A stretch of DNA of 64,000 bases from Aminomonas paucivorans DSM 12260. Lineage in GTDB: Bacteria > Synergistota > Synergistia > Synergistales > Synergistaceae. The stretch's first letter is position 1, and every line of letters begins with the position of its first letter. The notes under the pieces are model-generated. The model ran no database searches and was not told the origin of the DNA. It was given only the letters and a program-made list of their open reading frames with translations. The stretch spans positions 744,001 through 808,000 of the forward strand of contig NZ_CM001022.1 in NCBI RefSeq assembly GCF_000165795.1, read 5' to 3'. Positions 1 through 10,505 of the stretch are shown piece by piece. A program made the position numbers and the translations under genes.

Positions 1-1
1 G

Positions 2-433
2 GCCTTCGGGAGCACCCCCCTGGGGGCCTATACCCGCTCCTGGCCCATGATCCTGCTGGGGATGCTCTTCGCCCTCCTGGGCACTTTCTCCTGTCTGGTT
101 CCGGAGACCCTGGTGCCCTTCCTGACGCTGCTGGTGGGATGGCTCAACATCGGGGGAGGGGTGCTGGGATTGAGGCGACTGTGGTTGCCCCTGCTGCGAG
201 GTCCCAAGATCCCGAGGCCCGTGCCCCCGATCCTGCTGCATCTCTACGCGACCCAGACGACTCTGGACCTGCTCTCCCTGCTGTTCGGGACCTCCATGCT
301 GGTGGCCCGGTTCCTCCCCGGCCTGGCGGTGGGGGGGATCCTGGCGGCCAACGGAGGCGTCCTGCTCTACCTGGTGCACGTGTTGGTCCGGTTGGACCGG
401 GTCTTCCCCCCGGAAGGGGCGGCTTCGACTTAG
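2..433 (+). CDS. Integral membrane protein, C-terminal part (HdeD/DUF308-like?)
   Basis: The reading frame is open to the left edge, so the N-terminus lies outside the window; 143 residues remain. It is almost entirely hydrophobic, with about four membrane helices separated by short Arg/Pro-rich loops (for example the RGPKIPRPVPP loop near the middle) and a short acidic-polar tail. The helix pattern, with small residues and GG pairs, recalls HdeD/DUF308 proteins, but no diagnostic motif is visible, so the family name is a guess. It ends just before a bidirectional terminator shared with the convergent ilvE gene. Nothing ties it to the neighbouring biosynthetic operon. An internal Met at 47-49 could be mistaken for the start, but the frame is clearly coding before it. 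Confidence 0.6.
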   Translation, partial: AFGSTPLGAYTRSWPMILLGMLFALLGTFSCLVPETLVPFLTLLVGWLNIGGGVLGLRRLWLPLLRGPKIPRPVPPILLHLYATQTTLDLLSLLFGTSMLVARFLPGLAVGGILAANGGVLLYLVHVLVRLDRVFPPEGAAST

Positions 434-450
434 AACTCCCTGAGAGAAAC

Positions 451-483
451 AGGAGGCGGGGCCCGGTGCGGGCCCCGCCTCCT
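451..483. terminator. Bidirectional intrinsic terminator
   Basis: A 13-bp perfect stem (AGGAGGCGGGGCC pairing with GGCCCCGCCTCCT) with a 7-nt loop lies between the stop of the membrane protein (+) and the end of the long branched-chain operon (-). There is no long T-tract on either side, so termination strength is uncertain, but the position between convergent genes fits. Confidence 0.7.
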
Positions 484-517
484 GTCCGAGAGGGATGGCA
501 GCTCGTGCAGGGAGGGA

Positions 518-1414
518 TCAGATGGCCTGGGCCTCCTGGGGCTTCGGGATGGGGTACCCCTCGGTGCGCACCAGGCGGTGGAAGGCTTCCCGGAGGCGGC
601 GGGTCATGGGGCCCTGGACGCCGTTGCCGATGGTGCGGGCGTCCACGTTCGTCACGGGGACCAGCTCCGCGGCGGTCCCGGTGACGAAGATCTCGTCGGC
701 GGAGTACACGTCCCAACGGTTGAGGAAGGTCTCTTCCGTGGGGATCTCCAGCTCCGCGGCGATCTCCAGCACCGCCTTGCGGGTGATGCCCCGGAGGATC
801 CCCACCCCGTGGTGGGGGGTCTTGAGCACCCCGTCCTTGACGAGGAAGATGTTGTCCCCGGTGCACTCCGCCAGGTAGCCTTCCCGGCTCATGCAGATGG
901 CCTCGTGGGCCCCGGCGTTGCGGGCCTCCAGGCAGGCCATGATGTTGGGCAGGTAGTTGCAGCTCTTCACCTGGGGCGCCAGGACCTCCCCGTAGTTCCG
1001 CCTCGTGGCGGCGGTGACGAGGCGCAGTCCCTTCTCGATGAACTCCTCCGGGTACATCTGGATCTGCGAGGCGATGCACACCACGTTGGGTTCCTTCGCC
1101 AGGTTCGGATCCAACCCCAGGTTCCCTTCCCCCCGGGAGACCACCAGGCGGATGTAGCCGTCGTCGATGCCGTTACGGGCGCAGGTCTGGGCGCACACCT
1201 CCGCCATCTCCGGTTTGGTCATGGGCACGTTCAGGCAGATGGCCTGGGCGGAGTCGTAGAGCCGGTCGATGTGCTCCTCCAGCCGGAAGATGCGTCCCGC
1301 ATAGGCCCGGATTCCCTCGAAAACTCCGTCTCCGTACAGGTACCCATGGTCGAACACCGAAACCTTCGCCTGATCCTTGGGAACGAACGAACCGTTCAGG
1401 TACACCGTGCTCAT
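518..1414 (-). CDS. ilvE: Branched-chain amino-acid aminotransferase
   Basis: PLP-dependent fold-type IV transaminase that makes valine, leucine and isoleucine from their 2-oxo acids with glutamate. It has 298 residues, the usual length. The family N-terminus is clear (YLNGSFVPKDQAKVSVFDHG, then YGDGVFEGIRAY). The PLP-binding Lys lies in APQVKSCNYLPNIMA, followed by the substrate/cofactor loops ECTGDNIFLVKDG and GILRGITRK and the phosphate-binding FVTGTAAELVPV. The start at 1414 follows AAAGGAG at good distance; the frame stays open far upstream but that part is antisense noise. It is the last gene of the ilvN-ilvE operon, 5 nt after ilvD, and ends before the terminator at 451-483. Confidence 0.95.
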   Translation of the reverse strand: MSTVYLNGSFVPKDQAKVSVFDHGYLYGDGVFEGIRAYAGRIFRLEEHIDRLYDSAQAICLNVPMTKPEMAEVCAQTCARNGIDDGYIRLVVSRGEGNLGLDPNLAKEPNVVCIASQIQMYPEEFIEKGLRLVTAATRRNYGEVLAPQVKSCNYLPNIMACLEARNAGAHEAICMSREGYLAECTGDNIFLVKDGVLKTPHHGVGILRGITRKAVLEIAAELEIPTEETFLNRWDVYSADEIFVTGTAAELVPVTNVDARTIGNGVQGPMTRRLREAFHRLVRTEGYPIPKPQEAQAI

Positions 1415-1419
1415 GGCGA

Positions 1420-3129
1420 TCACTCCTTTCCCCCGAAGGGGGTCTTCCGGCAAACGTCCTCGCGGGGCGTTTCGTCCAGCACCGCTCCCTCCACTCCCGA
1501 CCGGACGAAGCGCCGGTACCGGTTGAGGAAGGGGCTTTCCACCGCCTGTTCCTTGGGGATCCGCTTGGCCTCTCTGGCCTGCCACTCTTCCGGGGAGATC
1601 CCCAGATCCAGCCGCCTTCCCGGGATGTCCACGGTGATGGAATCGCCCTCCTGCACCAGGGCGATGGGACCTCCCGAGGCGGCCTCCGGGGAGACGTGCC
1701 CCACCGCAGCTCCCCGGGTGGCCCCGGAGAAGCGCCCGTCCGTGAGGAGCGCCACCGTGCGGTCCTTTCCCTGTCCCGCCAAGGCGGCGGTGGGGGTGAG
1801 CATCTCCCGCATCCCCGGGCCTCCCTTGGGGCCCTCGTAGCGGATCACCACCACGTCCCCGTCCCGGATGCGTCCCGCCAGGATGGCCTCCGTGGCCGCC
1901 TCCTCCCCGTCGAAGACCCGGGCCGGACCGGTGTGGCAGAGCATCTCTTCCGCCACGGCGGACTGTTTCACCACCGATCCCAGGGGGGCCAGGTTGCCCT
2001 TCAGCACCGCCAGGCCTCCCTGGGCGTGGTAGGGCCGGTCCAGGGGGCGGATCACCTCGTCGTCCCGCACCTTCCGGGAGGCCACGTTCTCCGCCACGGA
2101 GCGTCCCGTGACGGTGAGGCATTCCCCCCGCGCCAGGCCTCCCGCCAGCAGGCGGGCCATCAGGGCGGGGATGCCCCCCGCCCGGTGGAGGTCCTGGATG
2201 TGGTAGGGGCCTCCGGGGCTCATGGAGCAGAGGTGGGGCACCGATCGGCCCAGCTCGTCGAACCGGTCCAGGGGCAGGTCCACCCCGGCGGCGTGGGCCA
2301 ATGCGGGCAGGTGGAGGGCCGAGTTGGTGGAGCCTCCCAGGGCCAGGTCCGCCGCCACGGCGTTGTGGAAGGCCTGGGGGGTGAGGATGTCCCGGGGGCG
2401 GATTCCGGCGCGTACCAGCTCCATGACCGCCACCCCCGCGTCCTTGGCCAGCCGGTCCCGGGCGGCGTCCACCGCCGGAATGGTGCCGTTTCCCGGCAGG
2501 GCCAGCCCCAGGGCCTCCATCATGCAGTTCATGGTGTTGGCGGTGAACATCCCCGCGCAGGAGCCGCAGCCGGGACAGCAGGCCTCTTCGATTTCCCTCA
2601 GCTCCTCGTCGGAGCAACGCCCTGCGGCGTGGCGTCCCACCGCCTCGAAGGCGGAGGAGAGGTCGATGTCCCGTCCCTCGAACCGTCCCGCCATCATGGG
2701 GCCGCCGCTGACCACCAGGGACGGGATGTTGAGCCGTGCGGCGGCCATGGCCATGCCGGGGATGATCTTGTCGCAGTTGGTCAGCAGGAGAAGTCCGTCC
2801 AGGGCGTGCCCCTGGGCCATGATCTCGATGGAGTCGGCGATGAGTTCCCGGCTGGGGAGGGAGAACTTCATCCCCAGGTGGTTCATGGCGATGCCGTCGC
2901 AGACCCCGATGACGGGGAACTCCAGGGGAAGGCCCCCGGCGGCGTAGATCCCCGCCTTGGCCGCCGCCGCCAGCCGGTTCAGGTGCACGTGTCCCGGGAT
3001 GAGGGCGTTGTAGGAGTTCACCAGCCCGATCCAGGGGCGCTCGATTTCCCAGTCCGTGTATCCCGCCGCCTTCAGAAGGGCCCGATGGGGGGCCCGGGCG
3101 GGGCCGCGTTTTGCCTGATCGCTTCGCAT
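1420..3129 (-). CDS. ilvD: Dihydroxy-acid dehydratase
   Basis: Fe-S enzyme of the IlvD/Edd family that converts 2,3-dihydroxy-isovalerate and 2,3-dihydroxy-3-methylvalerate to the 2-oxo acids used by IlvE. It is 569 residues, normal for the family. The cluster-binding signature is present: the [10 protein letters not shown] Cys, and [18 protein letters not shown] with further Cys ligands. The C-terminal half has the [20 protein letters not shown] and TDGRFSG blocks. The start at MRSDQAKRG follows an AAGGGA-type site, and the family core ([16 protein letters not shown]) begins about 30 residues in. It sits 20 nt after ilvB and 5 nt before ilvE, so the three are certainly co-transcribed. Confidence 0.96.
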   Translation of the reverse strand: MRSDQAKRGPARAPHRALLKAAGYTDWEIERPWIGLVNSYNALIPGHVHLNRLAAAAKAGIYAAGGLPLEFPVIGVCDGIAMNHLGMKFSLPSRELIADSIEIMAQGHALDGLLLLTNCDKIIPGMAMAAARLNIPSLVVSGGPMMAGRFEGRDIDLSSAFEAVGRHAAGRCSDEELREIEEACCPGCGSCAGMFTANTMNCMMEALGLALPGNGTIPAVDAARDRLAKDAGVAVMELVRAGIRPRDILTPQAFHNAVAADLALGGSTNSALHLPALAHAAGVDLPLDRFDELGRSVPHLCSMSPGGPYHIQDLHRAGGIPALMARLLAGGLARGECLTVTGRSVAENVASRKVRDDEVIRPLDRPYHAQGGLAVLKGNLAPLGSVVKQSAVAEEMLCHTGPARVFDGEEAATEAILAGRIRDGDVVVIRYEGPKGGPGMREMLTPTAALAGQGKDRTVALLTDGRFSGATRGAAVGHVSPEAASGGPIALVQEGDSITVDIPGRRLDLGISPEEWQAREAKRIPKEQAVESPFLNRYRRFVRSGVEGAVLDETPREDVCRKTPFGGKE

Positions 3130-3149
3130 GTTCGGTCCCTTCCTCTCTT

Positions 3150-4826
3150 TTATTCGAGGATCATTTCGTCGATGGCTCCCCCGGGGGGCACCATGGGAAG
3201 CACCTTTTCGTCCCGGGGGATCCGGAAGTCCACCACCACGGGGCCCGGGGTCGCAAGGGCCCGGTCCACCGCGGGGCGCACCTCCTCCGGCCGGTCCACG
3301 GAGAAGCCCGTTCCCCCCAGGGCCTCCGCCAGCTTGGGGAAATCCGGGTCCCGGGAGTAGAGGGTCTGGGAGTAGCGGTGGTCGTAGAACAGCTCCTGCC
3401 ACTGTCGCACCATCCCCAGGCAGCTGTTGTTCAGCAGCAGCACCTTCACGGGCAGGCCGTAGCGGGCGCAGGTGTCCAGCTCCTGGATGTTCATGAGCAG
3501 GCTGCCGTCCCCGGCCACGCAGAACACCGGGAGGTCCGGCCGGGCCACCGCCGCCCCCATGGCGGCGGGGAGGCCGTAGCCCATGGTGCCCAGCCCTCCG
3601 GAGGTGAGGAAGCGTCCCGGGTGGATGGCCGGGTAGTGCAGGGCCGCCCACATCTGGTTCTGTCCCACCTCGGTGGTCACCAGGGCCTCCCCGTCGGTGG
3701 CGTCGAAGGCCGCCTGGAGCACCTGCCAGGGATGCACCGCCCCGTCCCCCTGGGGGCGAGGGAGGGGGTACTGGGCCTTCCATCCCTGGATCTGCTTGAG
3801 CCAGCCCTTCCGGGGCAGGGGGCGAAGGGCCGACAGGGCCTCGGTGAGCCGGTCCAGGAGCGTCGTCGCCTCTCCCACCAGCCAGAGTTCCGGTTCGATG
3901 TTCTTGGAGATCTCCGCAGGGTCCCGGTCCAGGTGCACCACCTTCGCCAGGGGGGCGAACCGGTCCCGTTTTCCCGTGCTTCGGTCGCTGAACCGGGACC
4001 CCACCGCCAGGATCAGGTCCGCGGAGGTGAGGGCGTGGTTCGCCTCCGGACGGCCGTGCATCCCCGCCATTCCCAGGGAAAGGGGGTGGTTCTCCGGGAA
4101 GGCTCCCTTTCCCAGGAGGGAGGTGGCCACGGGGATCTGGAAGGCCTGGGCGAACCGGGCCAGGGCCTCCCAGGCCCGTCCCCGGATGATCCCTCCCCCG
4201 GCGAAGATCACCGGGCGTTCCGCCCCCCGCACCGCCGCCGCCGCCTCCTCCAGGAGAGAGAGGTCCTGCACCGCCTCGGGATGGTAGCCCGGAAACTCCA
4301 CCCGACCGGGCATGCGGTAGTCCCCCAGTTCCCGCTGCACGTCCAGGGGGATGTCCACCAGCACCGGGCCCGGGCGTCCCGTGGCGGCGATGTGGAAGGC
4401 CCCCTTGAGGATCTCCGGGATCCGCTCCGCCGAGCGGACCTGGACGCTGTGCTTCACCAGGGGCAGAGTCGCCCCCAGAATGTCCGCCTCCTGGAAGGCG
4501 TCGGAGCCGATGGCGAAGGTGGCCACCTGCCCCGTGAGGGCCACCAGGGGCACCGAGTCCAGGTTCGCCGTGGCGATGCCCGTCACCAGGTTGGTGGCCC
4601 CGGGCCCCGAGGTGGCCAGACAGACCCCCACCCGGCCGCTGGCCCGGGCGTATCCGTCCGCCCCGTGGGCCGCCCCCTGCTCGTGTCGCGCCAGGATGTG
4701 CCGGATCGGGCTGTCGTACAGGCTGTCGTACAGGGGGATCACCGTGCCCCCGGGGAGGCCGAACACCGTATCGACCCCCAGTTCCTCCAGGGACCGAACC
4801 ACCATCTGCGCTCCGCTCATCCTCAT
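3150..4826 (-). CDS. ilvB: Acetolactate synthase, catalytic (large) subunit
   Basis: ThDP- and FAD-dependent enzyme that condenses two pyruvates (or pyruvate plus 2-oxobutyrate), the first common step of the pathway. It has 558 residues. The catalytic Glu region is [13 protein letters not shown]...[19 protein letters not shown]; the ThDP/Mg motif is [12 protein letters not shown] ending in [13 protein letters not shown] longer frame starts at 4892, but the Met at 4826 ([10 protein letters not shown]) follows a GAGGGGGGAG site and matches the family N-terminus. Unusually its regulatory partner ilvN is not adjacent: it is the first gene of the same operon, with five genes (ilvC, leuA, leuC, leuD, leuB) in between. 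Confidence 0.95.
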   Translation of the reverse strand: MRMSGAQMVVRSLEELGVDTVFGLPGGTVIPLYDSLYDSPIRHILARHEQGAAHGADGYARASGRVGVCLATSGPGATNLVTGIATANLDSVPLVALTGQVATFAIGSDAFQEADILGATLPLVKHSVQVRSAERIPEILKGAFHIAATGRPGPVLVDIPLDVQRELGDYRMPGRVEFPGYHPEAVQDLSLLEEAAAAVRGAERPVIFAGGGIIRGRAWEALARFAQAFQIPVATSLLGKGAFPENHPLSLGMAGMHGRPEANHALTSADLILAVGSRFSDRSTGKRDRFAPLAKVVHLDRDPAEISKNIEPELWLVGEATTLLDRLTEALSALRPLPRKGWLKQIQGWKAQYPLPRPQGDGAVHPWQVLQAAFDATDGEALVTTEVGQNQMWAALHYPAIHPGRFLTSGGLGTMGYGLPAAMGAAVARPDLPVFCVAGDGSLLMNIQELDTCARYGLPVKVLLLNNSCLGMVRQWQELFYDHRYSQTLYSRDPDFPKLAEALGGTGFSVDRPEEVRPAVDRALATPGPVVVDFRIPRDEKVLPMVPPGGAIDEMILE

Positions 4827-4888
4827 GGGTTCTCCCCCCTCTCTCTTCTCTCTGCGGCGTCCCCGACCGGGGGACGCCGGATCGTCGG

Positions 4889-6025
4889 TCATCCCGCGAT
4901 TCGGGAGGCCACTTCGTCCCCCGAACGTTCCACCGGGGAGGTTCCCCCCAGCTCGAAGGGCAGCCCCTCGGGGTCGGATTCCTCCAGGTAGGCCGTCACG
5001 GCCCCTCCCACCGCGTCCGCCGCCTCGTGCTCCCCCAGGTGCCGCAGCAGCAGCTCTCCCGAGAGGATCGCCGCCAGGGGGTTGGCCCGGCCGGTCCCGG
5101 CGATGTCCGGGGCGGACCCGTGGACGGGCTCGAACATGGAGAGGCCGTCGCCGATGTTTCCCCCCGCCGCCATGCCCATGCCCCCGGAAAGCCCCGCCAG
5201 CAGGTCGCTCACGATGTCCCCGAAGAGGTTGGGGCAGAGGAGCACCCCGAAGGCGTCGGGGCGCCGCACCAGGTGGTAGCAGCAGGCGTCCACGTTCTCC
5301 TTCTCCAGCTTCAGGCCGGGGTACTGCGCCGCCACCCGGGCGGTCTCGTCCTCGAAGAAGCCGTAGAGGTGGGGCACCGCGTTGGCCTTGGTGACCAGGG
5401 TGACCCGGTCCTCCCCCCGCCGGACTGCCAGCTCGCAGGCGTACCGGGCGATGCGCTCCACCCCCGGGCGGGTGGACACGGCCACCTGGGCCGCCAGGGG
5501 GCAGGGCGGGGTGGTCCAGAGGGCCAGCTCCCCCTTGAGTTCGTAGGGGGCCCGTCGGGCATCCACGGAGAAGCTCAGGGAGCCCCCCTCGGCGCGGCCT
5601 CCCAGGCCCATGTACAGGTCCTCCGTGTTCTCCCTCACTACCACCGTGTCCAGCCTGCGTCCTTCCGGAAGGGGCACCGGCAGGGGCACCCGGGGAAAGC
5701 TCAGGGCGGGGCGTAGGTTCACGTATTGGTCGAAGCGGAAGCGAAGGGTCAGGAGGATGCCCCGTTCCAGCTCTCCGGGCTTGACCCGGGGGTCCCCGAT
5801 GGCCCCCAGGAGCAGGGCGTCGCAGCCCCCCATCTCCTCCAGGGCCGACTCGGGGAAGATCTCCCCGGTGCGGAGGTAGTGGGCCGCCCCGAAGGGGTAG
5901 TCCTGCCAGTCCAGGGAAAAGCCGAATCGGTTCGCGGCGACGTCCAGTGCCTTTCGGGCCTGGCGGGTCACCTCCGGCCCGATGCCGTCCCCGGGGATGC
6001 AGGCGATGCGATAGGTCTTGCTCAT
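4889..6025 (-). CDS. leuB: 3-isopropylmalate dehydrogenase (isocitrate/isopropylmalate dehydrogenase family)
   Basis: NAD-dependent beta-decarboxylating dehydrogenase, 378 residues. N-terminal [13 protein letters not shown] is the family signature; [10 protein letters not shown] supplies substrate-binding Arg, and the C-terminal half has [17 protein letters not shown] and [19 protein letters not shown]. The substrate loop reads [13 protein letters not shown] rather than the classical LeuB VVRELTGGIYFG, so by sequence alone it resembles the isocitrate/tartrate/homoisocitrate branch. The position between leuD and ilvB makes isopropylmalate the likely substrate. The start overlaps the leuD stop by ATGA, indicating translational coupling. 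It could have relaxed specificity. Confidence 0.88.
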   Translation of the reverse strand: MSKTYRIACIPGDGIGPEVTRQARKALDVAANRFGFSLDWQDYPFGAAHYLRTGEIFPESALEEMGGCDALLLGAIGDPRVKPGELERGILLTLRFRFDQYVNLRPALSFPRVPLPVPLPEGRRLDTVVVRENTEDLYMGLGGRAEGGSLSFSVDARRAPYELKGELALWTTPPCPLAAQVAVSTRPGVERIARYACELAVRRGEDRVTLVTKANAVPHLYGFFEDETARVAAQYPGLKLEKENVDACCYHLVRRPDAFGVLLCPNLFGDIVSDLLAGLSGGMGMAAGGNIGDGLSMFEPVHGSAPDIAGTGRANPLAAILSGELLLRHLGEHEAADAVGGAVTAYLEESDPEGLPFELGGTSPVERSGDEVASRIAG

Positions 6026-6537
6026 GGCCGGACCTCCTTCTCGGCGAGGCGTCGCCGCACGTAGGGCACCAGGCCTCCCGCCTCCACCAGATCCGCCAGG
6101 AAAGGGGGGAAGGGGCGCACCGGGTAGGACTCCCCCCGGGTCTGGTTCTCGATGGTTCCCCCCTGGGGGTCCACCCGGAGGCGGTCTCCCTTGCGGATCC
6201 GGGCCGCCCCCTCCGGGCACTCCAGGATGGGCAGCCCCACGTTGAGGGCGTTGCGGAAGAAGATCCGGGCGAAGGAAGCCGCCACCACGCAGGAGACCTG
6301 GGTCCCCTGGATGGCCAGGGGGGCGTGCTCCCGGCTGGAGCCGCAGCCGAAGTTGGCTCCCCCCACGATCACGTCTCCCGGTCGGACGGACCCCGCGAAG
6401 GTGCTGTCCAGATCCTCCATGCAGTGGGGCGCCAGTGCCTCGGGGGTGCTGACGGTGAGATAGCGGGCGGGGATGATGACGTCCGTGTCCACGTGGTCCC
6501 CGTAGACCCAGGCGTTGCCCTCCAGGATCCGGCTCAT
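6022..6537 (-). CDS. leuD: 3-isopropylmalate dehydratase, small subunit
   Basis: Small subunit of isopropylmalate isomerase, 171 residues; it carries the swivelling domain of the aconitase superfamily and contributes substrate recognition. Diagnostic blocks are YGDHVDTDVIIPARYL near the N-terminus, GANFGCGSSREHAP in the middle and ARIFFRNALNVGLP after it. It starts 1 nt after the leuC stop and its TGA overlaps the leuB ATG, so leuC, leuD and leuB are translated as a coupled block. It must act as a heterodimer with LeuC. Confidence 0.95.
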   Translation of the reverse strand: MSRILEGNAWVYGDHVDTDVIIPARYLTVSTPEALAPHCMEDLDSTFAGSVRPGDVIVGGANFGCGSSREHAPLAIQGTQVSCVVAASFARIFFRNALNVGLPILECPEGAARIRKGDRLRVDPQGGTIENQTRGESYPVRPFPPFLADLVEAGGLVPYVRRRLAEKEVRP

Positions 6538-6538
6538 G

Positions 6539-7834
6539 TCAGCATCCCTCCTCGCGGCGCAGCGCCGCCGGATCGTCCCCCAGGACCTCCCGGGGGTCCG
6601 CCACCCGACCGAGCACGGCGGAGGCGGCGGCCACCAGGGGGCCCGCCAGAACCACTTCGCTCTTCGGGTGCCCCATGCGGCCCACGAAGTTCCGGTTGCT
6701 GGTGGCCACGCACCGTTCCCCCTCCGCCAGGATGCCCAGGTGTCCTCCCAGGCAGGGGCCGCAGCTGGGGGTGCACACCGCCGCCCCCGCGTCCAGGAAG
6801 GTCTGGAGCCAGCCCCGCTTCATGGCCTCCGAGAAGACGGGGTAGGAGGCGGGGATCACCACCAGGCGCACCCCCTCGTGGACCCGTCGTCCCTTCAGGA
6901 CCCGGGCCGCCGCCTCCAGGTCCCGCAGCCTGCCGTTGGTGCAGGAGCCGATGAAGACCTGATCCACCGTCAGGTGGGCGCACTCACCGGCGGGGCGCAC
7001 GTTCTCCGGCAGGTGGGGCAGGGCCACCAGAGGCTCCAGGGCAGAGGCGTCGAAGGTCTCGGCAGAGGCGTAGCGGGCGTCCCGGTCGGGCTGCACCGGT
7101 TTGAAGGGGCGCTTGGCCCGGGGGGCGACGTATTCCAGGGTGTCCCGGTCCGGGGGGAAGAGGCCGCACTTGCCGCCTGCCTCGATGGCCATGTTGGCCA
7201 TGGTGAACCGGTCGTCCAGGTCCAGAGAGGCCAGGGCCTCCCCGTGGAACTCCAGAGCCCGGTACCGGGCCCCCTCCACCCCGATGCGGCCGATGAGGGA
7301 GAGGATCAGGTCCTTGCCGCAGATCCAGGGAGAGGGGGTTCCCTCGTAGACCACCCGGGTGGTCTCGGGCACCCGCAGCCAGGCCTCTCCCAGAGCCCAG
7401 GCGGCGGCCAGGTCCGTGGACCCCACCCCGGTGGCGAAGGCCCCCAGGGTGCCGCCGGTGCAGCTGTGGCTGTCCGCCCCCAGGACCAGGTCTCCCGGGA
7501 GGATGTACCCCTCCTCGGGGAGGAAGGCGTGTTCCACCCCGCACTGTCCCGGCTCCCAGAAGAGAAGTCCCTGCTCCCGGGCGAAGGCCCGGCAGGTCTT
7601 CAGCTGCTCCGCCGAGGCGATGTCCTTGGGAGGGGTGAAGTGGTCCGGCACGATGGCGCAGCGGGCCCGGTCGAACACCTCCAGGGCCCCCATGCGGCGG
7701 AACTCCCGGATGGCCGGGGGCGCGGTGATGTCGTTGGCGAAGGCGAAGTCCACCCGCACCCGGCAGATGGAACCGGGGGCCACGGGGTCTTCGGTTCGGG
7801 AGGCGATGAGGGCCTCAGCGAGAGTCCGTCCCAT
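6539..7834 (-). CDS. leuC: 3-isopropylmalate dehydratase, large subunit
   Basis: Catalytic [4Fe-4S] subunit of isopropylmalate isomerase (2- to 3-isopropylmalate). It has 431 residues, the shorter LeuC/HacA type common in archaea and many anaerobes. Cluster ligands are the Cys in FIGSCTNGR and the pair in TPSCGPCLGGH. Other family blocks are GADSHSCTGGTLGAFATGVGSTD and SNRNFVGRMGHP. The start lies inside the 3' end of leuA (20-nt overlap), so translation is coupled. Confidence 0.95.
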   Translation of the reverse strand: MGRTLAEALIASRTEDPVAPGSICRVRVDFAFANDITAPPAIREFRRMGALEVFDRARCAIVPDHFTPPKDIASAEQLKTCRAFAREQGLLFWEPGQCGVEHAFLPEEGYILPGDLVLGADSHSCTGGTLGAFATGVGSTDLAAAWALGEAWLRVPETTRVVYEGTPSPWICGKDLILSLIGRIGVEGARYRALEFHGEALASLDLDDRFTMANMAIEAGGKCGLFPPDRDTLEYVAPRAKRPFKPVQPDRDARYASAETFDASALEPLVALPHLPENVRPAGECAHLTVDQVFIGSCTNGRLRDLEAAARVLKGRRVHEGVRLVVIPASYPVFSEAMKRGWLQTFLDAGAAVCTPSCGPCLGGHLGILAEGERCVATSNRNFVGRMGHPKSEVVLAGPLVAAASAVLGRVADPREVLGDDPAALRREEGC

Positions 7835-9368
7835 ACAGATTCACTTCCTTTGCTGCGGCCACCACGTGGAGCCGGTTGACCGCGCTGACGTAGGCCTTGA
7901 TGGCCGATTCGATGACGTCCGTGGAGGCTCCCCGCCCCTGGGCGTTCACCCCTTCGTGACGGAGCACCACCACCGTTTCCCCCACGGAGTCGGACTGCTC
8001 GCTGGTGGCGTGGATGCGGAACTCCCGAAGCTCCGGTTCCAGCCCCACGATGCGCTTGATGGCCTCGTAGGCCGCGTCCACCGGGCCGTTGCCCGCCGCG
8101 GCGTCGGTGATCTCCTGCCCGTCGCGCCGAAGGGTGATGCTGGCGGTGGCCCGTCCGGAGGAAACCTGCACCCCGAAGTCCACCAGGTCGTAACGCCGCT
8201 CCGGCAGGGCAGAGACCACCTCGTCCGCCACCAGGGCCTCGATGTCCCCGTCGGAGACGGTCTTCTTGCGGTCGCAGAGGTCCTTGAAGAGGCCGAAGGC
8301 CTTGTCGATCTGGTCCTCGTCCAGGTGGTAGCCCAGGGCCTCCAGGCGGTCCCGGAAGGCGTGTCGCCCCGAGTGTTTCCCCAGCACCAGGGCGGTTCCC
8401 GGGGCCCCCACGTCTTCGGGGCGCATGATCTCGTAGGTGGTCCGGTTGCAGAGCATCCCGTGCTGGTGGATCCCCGCCTCGTGGGCAAAGGCGTTGTCCC
8501 CCACGATGGCCTTGTTGGGGGGCACCCGAACCCCCGTGAGGCGGGAGACCAGCTTGCTGGTGCCGTAGAGCTTCGTGGTGTCCACCCGGGAGCGGGCGCC
8601 GTACCGGTCCGTGCGGGTCTGGAGGGCCATGACGATCTCCTCCATGGAGGCGTTTCCCGCCCGTTCCCCCAGACCGTTGACGGTGCATTCCACCTGCCGC
8701 ACCCCCATCCGCACCGCCGCCAGGGAGTTGGCCACCGCCATCCCCAGGTCGTTGTGGCAGTGCACGGACCAGGCCACGTTCTTCGGGGCGGCCACCTCCC
8801 GGATCAGGGCCTCCACGAAGGCGCCGAACTCCTCCGGGGTGGCGTAGCCCACCGTGTCGGGGATGTTGAGGGTCGTGGCCCCGTGTTCCACGGCGGTGCG
8901 GAACACCTCCGCCAGGAAGTCCGGCTCGGAGCGGCTGGCGTCCTCGGCGGAGAACTCCACGTCCTCCACCAGACTCCGGGCGTGTTCCACCCCGGTGCGC
9001 ACCTGCTCCAGGACCTCCTCTCGGCTCATCTTCAGCTTGAACTCCCGATGGATCGGACTCGTGGCGATGAAGGTGTGGATCCGGGGACGGCCTGCGTCCT
9101 TCAGGGCCTCGAAGGCCGCCTCGATGTCCCCCTTGCGGGTTCGTGCGAGGCCTGCCACGGTGAGCCCCGGGACCTCCCGGGCGATGGTCTGGACGGATTG
9201 GAAGTCCCCGGGGGACGCAGCGGGGAACCCCGCCTCGATGATGTCCACCCGCAGTCGGGCCAGTTGGTGCGCCACCTGGAGCTTCTCCGTCAGGTTCAGG
9301 TTGACCCCCGCCGCCTGTTCCCCGTCCCGCAGGGTCGTGTCGAAAATTCGTACGTCCTCCACCGTCAT
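7815..9368 (-). CDS. leuA: 2-isopropylmalate synthase
   Basis: Condenses acetyl-CoA with 2-oxoisovalerate, the committed step to leucine. It has 517 residues with an N-terminal TIM-barrel DRE-TIM domain ([16 protein letters not shown]; metal-binding [14 protein letters not shown]) and a C-terminal LeuA regulatory domain of about 120 residues (from about residue 390), which normally binds leucine for feedback inhibition. A GTG four codons upstream is possible, but GAGGAG has better spacing to the ATG at 9368. The 3' end overlaps leuC. It follows ilvC by 30 nt. Confidence 0.94.
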   Translation of the reverse strand: MTVEDVRIFDTTLRDGEQAAGVNLNLTEKLQVAHQLARLRVDIIEAGFPAASPGDFQSVQTIAREVPGLTVAGLARTRKGDIEAAFEALKDAGRPRIHTFIATSPIHREFKLKMSREEVLEQVRTGVEHARSLVEDVEFSAEDASRSEPDFLAEVFRTAVEHGATTLNIPDTVGYATPEEFGAFVEALIREVAAPKNVAWSVHCHNDLGMAVANSLAAVRMGVRQVECTVNGLGERAGNASMEEIVMALQTRTDRYGARSRVDTTKLYGTSKLVSRLTGVRVPPNKAIVGDNAFAHEAGIHQHGMLCNRTTYEIMRPEDVGAPGTALVLGKHSGRHAFRDRLEALGYHLDEDQIDKAFGLFKDLCDRKKTVSDGDIEALVADEVVSALPERRYDLVDFGVQVSSGRATASITLRRDGQEITDAAAGNGPVDAAYEAIKRIVGLEPELREFRIHATSEQSDSVGETVVVLRHEGVNAQGRGASTDVIESAIKAYVSAVNRLHVVAAAKEVNLYGTDSR

Positions 9369-9398
9369 GAGCCCGTCCACTCCTCTCGTCTTGTCCCT

Positions 9399-10409
9399 CT
9401 AGCAGTCCGGAGCCTGTTTGGATTCCATCCAGGGCATCATGCCCCGAAGCTCCCGCCCCACCTTCTCGATGGGGTGCTCCTTCTCCGCCTTCATCCAGGC
9501 CCTCATGACCGGACGCCCCGCCTGGTTCTCCAGGATCCAGTCCTTGGCGAACTCGCCCTGCTGGATCCGGTCGAGGAGGGTTTTCATGGCCTCCCGGGTG
9601 TGGGCGTCCACTACCTTGCGTCCCGCCACGCAGTCCCCGTACTTGGCGGTGTCGCTGACGGAATAGCGCATCCAGCCCAGACCGCCCTCGAAGATCATGT
9701 CCACGATGAGCTTCAGCTCGTTGAGGCACTCGAAGTAAGCGATCTCCGGCTGGTAGCCCGCCGCCACCAGGGTGTCGAAGCCCGCCTTGACGAGTTCCGT
9801 CACGCCGCCGCAGAGCACCGCCTGCTCCCCGAAGAGGTCCGTCTCCGTCTCCTCCCGGAAGGTGGTCTCCAGGACCCCCGCCCGCCCCGCGCCGAGGCCG
9901 CAGGCGTAGGCCAGGGCCAGGTCCCGGCACGACCCGGAGGCGTCCTGGTACACCGCCAGCAGCGCCGGAACCCCCTTGCCCTCCTGGAACATGCGCCGCA
10001 CCAGGTGTCCCGGGCTCTTCGGCGCCACCATGAACACGTCCCGATCCTTGGAGGGGACCACGGTGCCGAAGTGGATGGCGAACCCGTGGGCGAAGGCCAG
10101 CGCCGCCCCGGGCTTCAGGTTCGGGGCCACTTCGTCCCGGTAGATTCCTGCCTGCAGGTGGTCGGGCATGAGGAACATCACCACGTCCGCCGCCTTGGTG
10201 GCCTCCGCCACGGAGAGAACCTGGAAGCCGTCCCGCTCCGCCACGGCCTTGGAACGGCTGCCCGCATGGAGACCCACCACCACCTTGTGGCCGCTGTCCT
10301 TCAGGTTCTGGGCGTGGGCGTGTCCCTGGCTGCCGTAGCCCAGGATCGCCACCGTCTTGCCCTTCAGGGTCTCCAGCTTCGCGTCCTTCTCGTAGTACAC
10401 CGTTGCCAT
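9399..10409 (-). CDS. ilvC: Ketol-acid reductoisomerase (class I)
   Basis: NADPH-dependent isomerisation and reduction of acetolactate or acetohydroxybutyrate. It has 336 residues, the short class I form. The Rossmann motif is [18 protein letters not shown], and the Mg-binding acidic residues lie in the C-terminal knotted domain ([32 protein letters not shown]). The start at [10 protein letters not shown] follows AGGAG. It is separated from ilvN by 96 nt with no clear terminator, and leads into leuA. Confidence 0.96.
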   Translation of the reverse strand: MATVYYEKDAKLETLKGKTVAILGYGSQGHAHAQNLKDSGHKVVVGLHAGSRSKAVAERDGFQVLSVAEATKAADVVMFLMPDHLQAGIYRDEVAPNLKPGAALAFAHGFAIHFGTVVPSKDRDVFMVAPKSPGHLVRRMFQEGKGVPALLAVYQDASGSCRDLALAYACGLGAGRAGVLETTFREETETDLFGEQAVLCGGVTELVKAGFDTLVAAGYQPEIAYFECLNELKLIVDMIFEGGLGWMRYSVSDTAKYGDCVAGRKVVDAHTREAMKTLLDRIQQGEFAKDWILENQAGRPVMRAWMKAEKEHPIEKVGRELRGMMPWMESKQAPDC

Positions 10410-10505
10410 GGATTGCCATCTCCTCTCGAATGTGGGGCGGATTCGCGTCGCCTCGGATTGCCTCTTGTCTTCCCTCCCGGGTGGAAACGCCCGGGGGTGT
10501 CGCAT

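Noticed and set aside
4889-6025. Calling the leuB gene isocitrate or tartrate dehydrogenase because of the [10 protein letters not shown] loop
   Set aside because: Position inside a complete leu operon, coupled to leuD, makes isopropylmalate dehydrogenase more likely; the loop is kept as a caveat.
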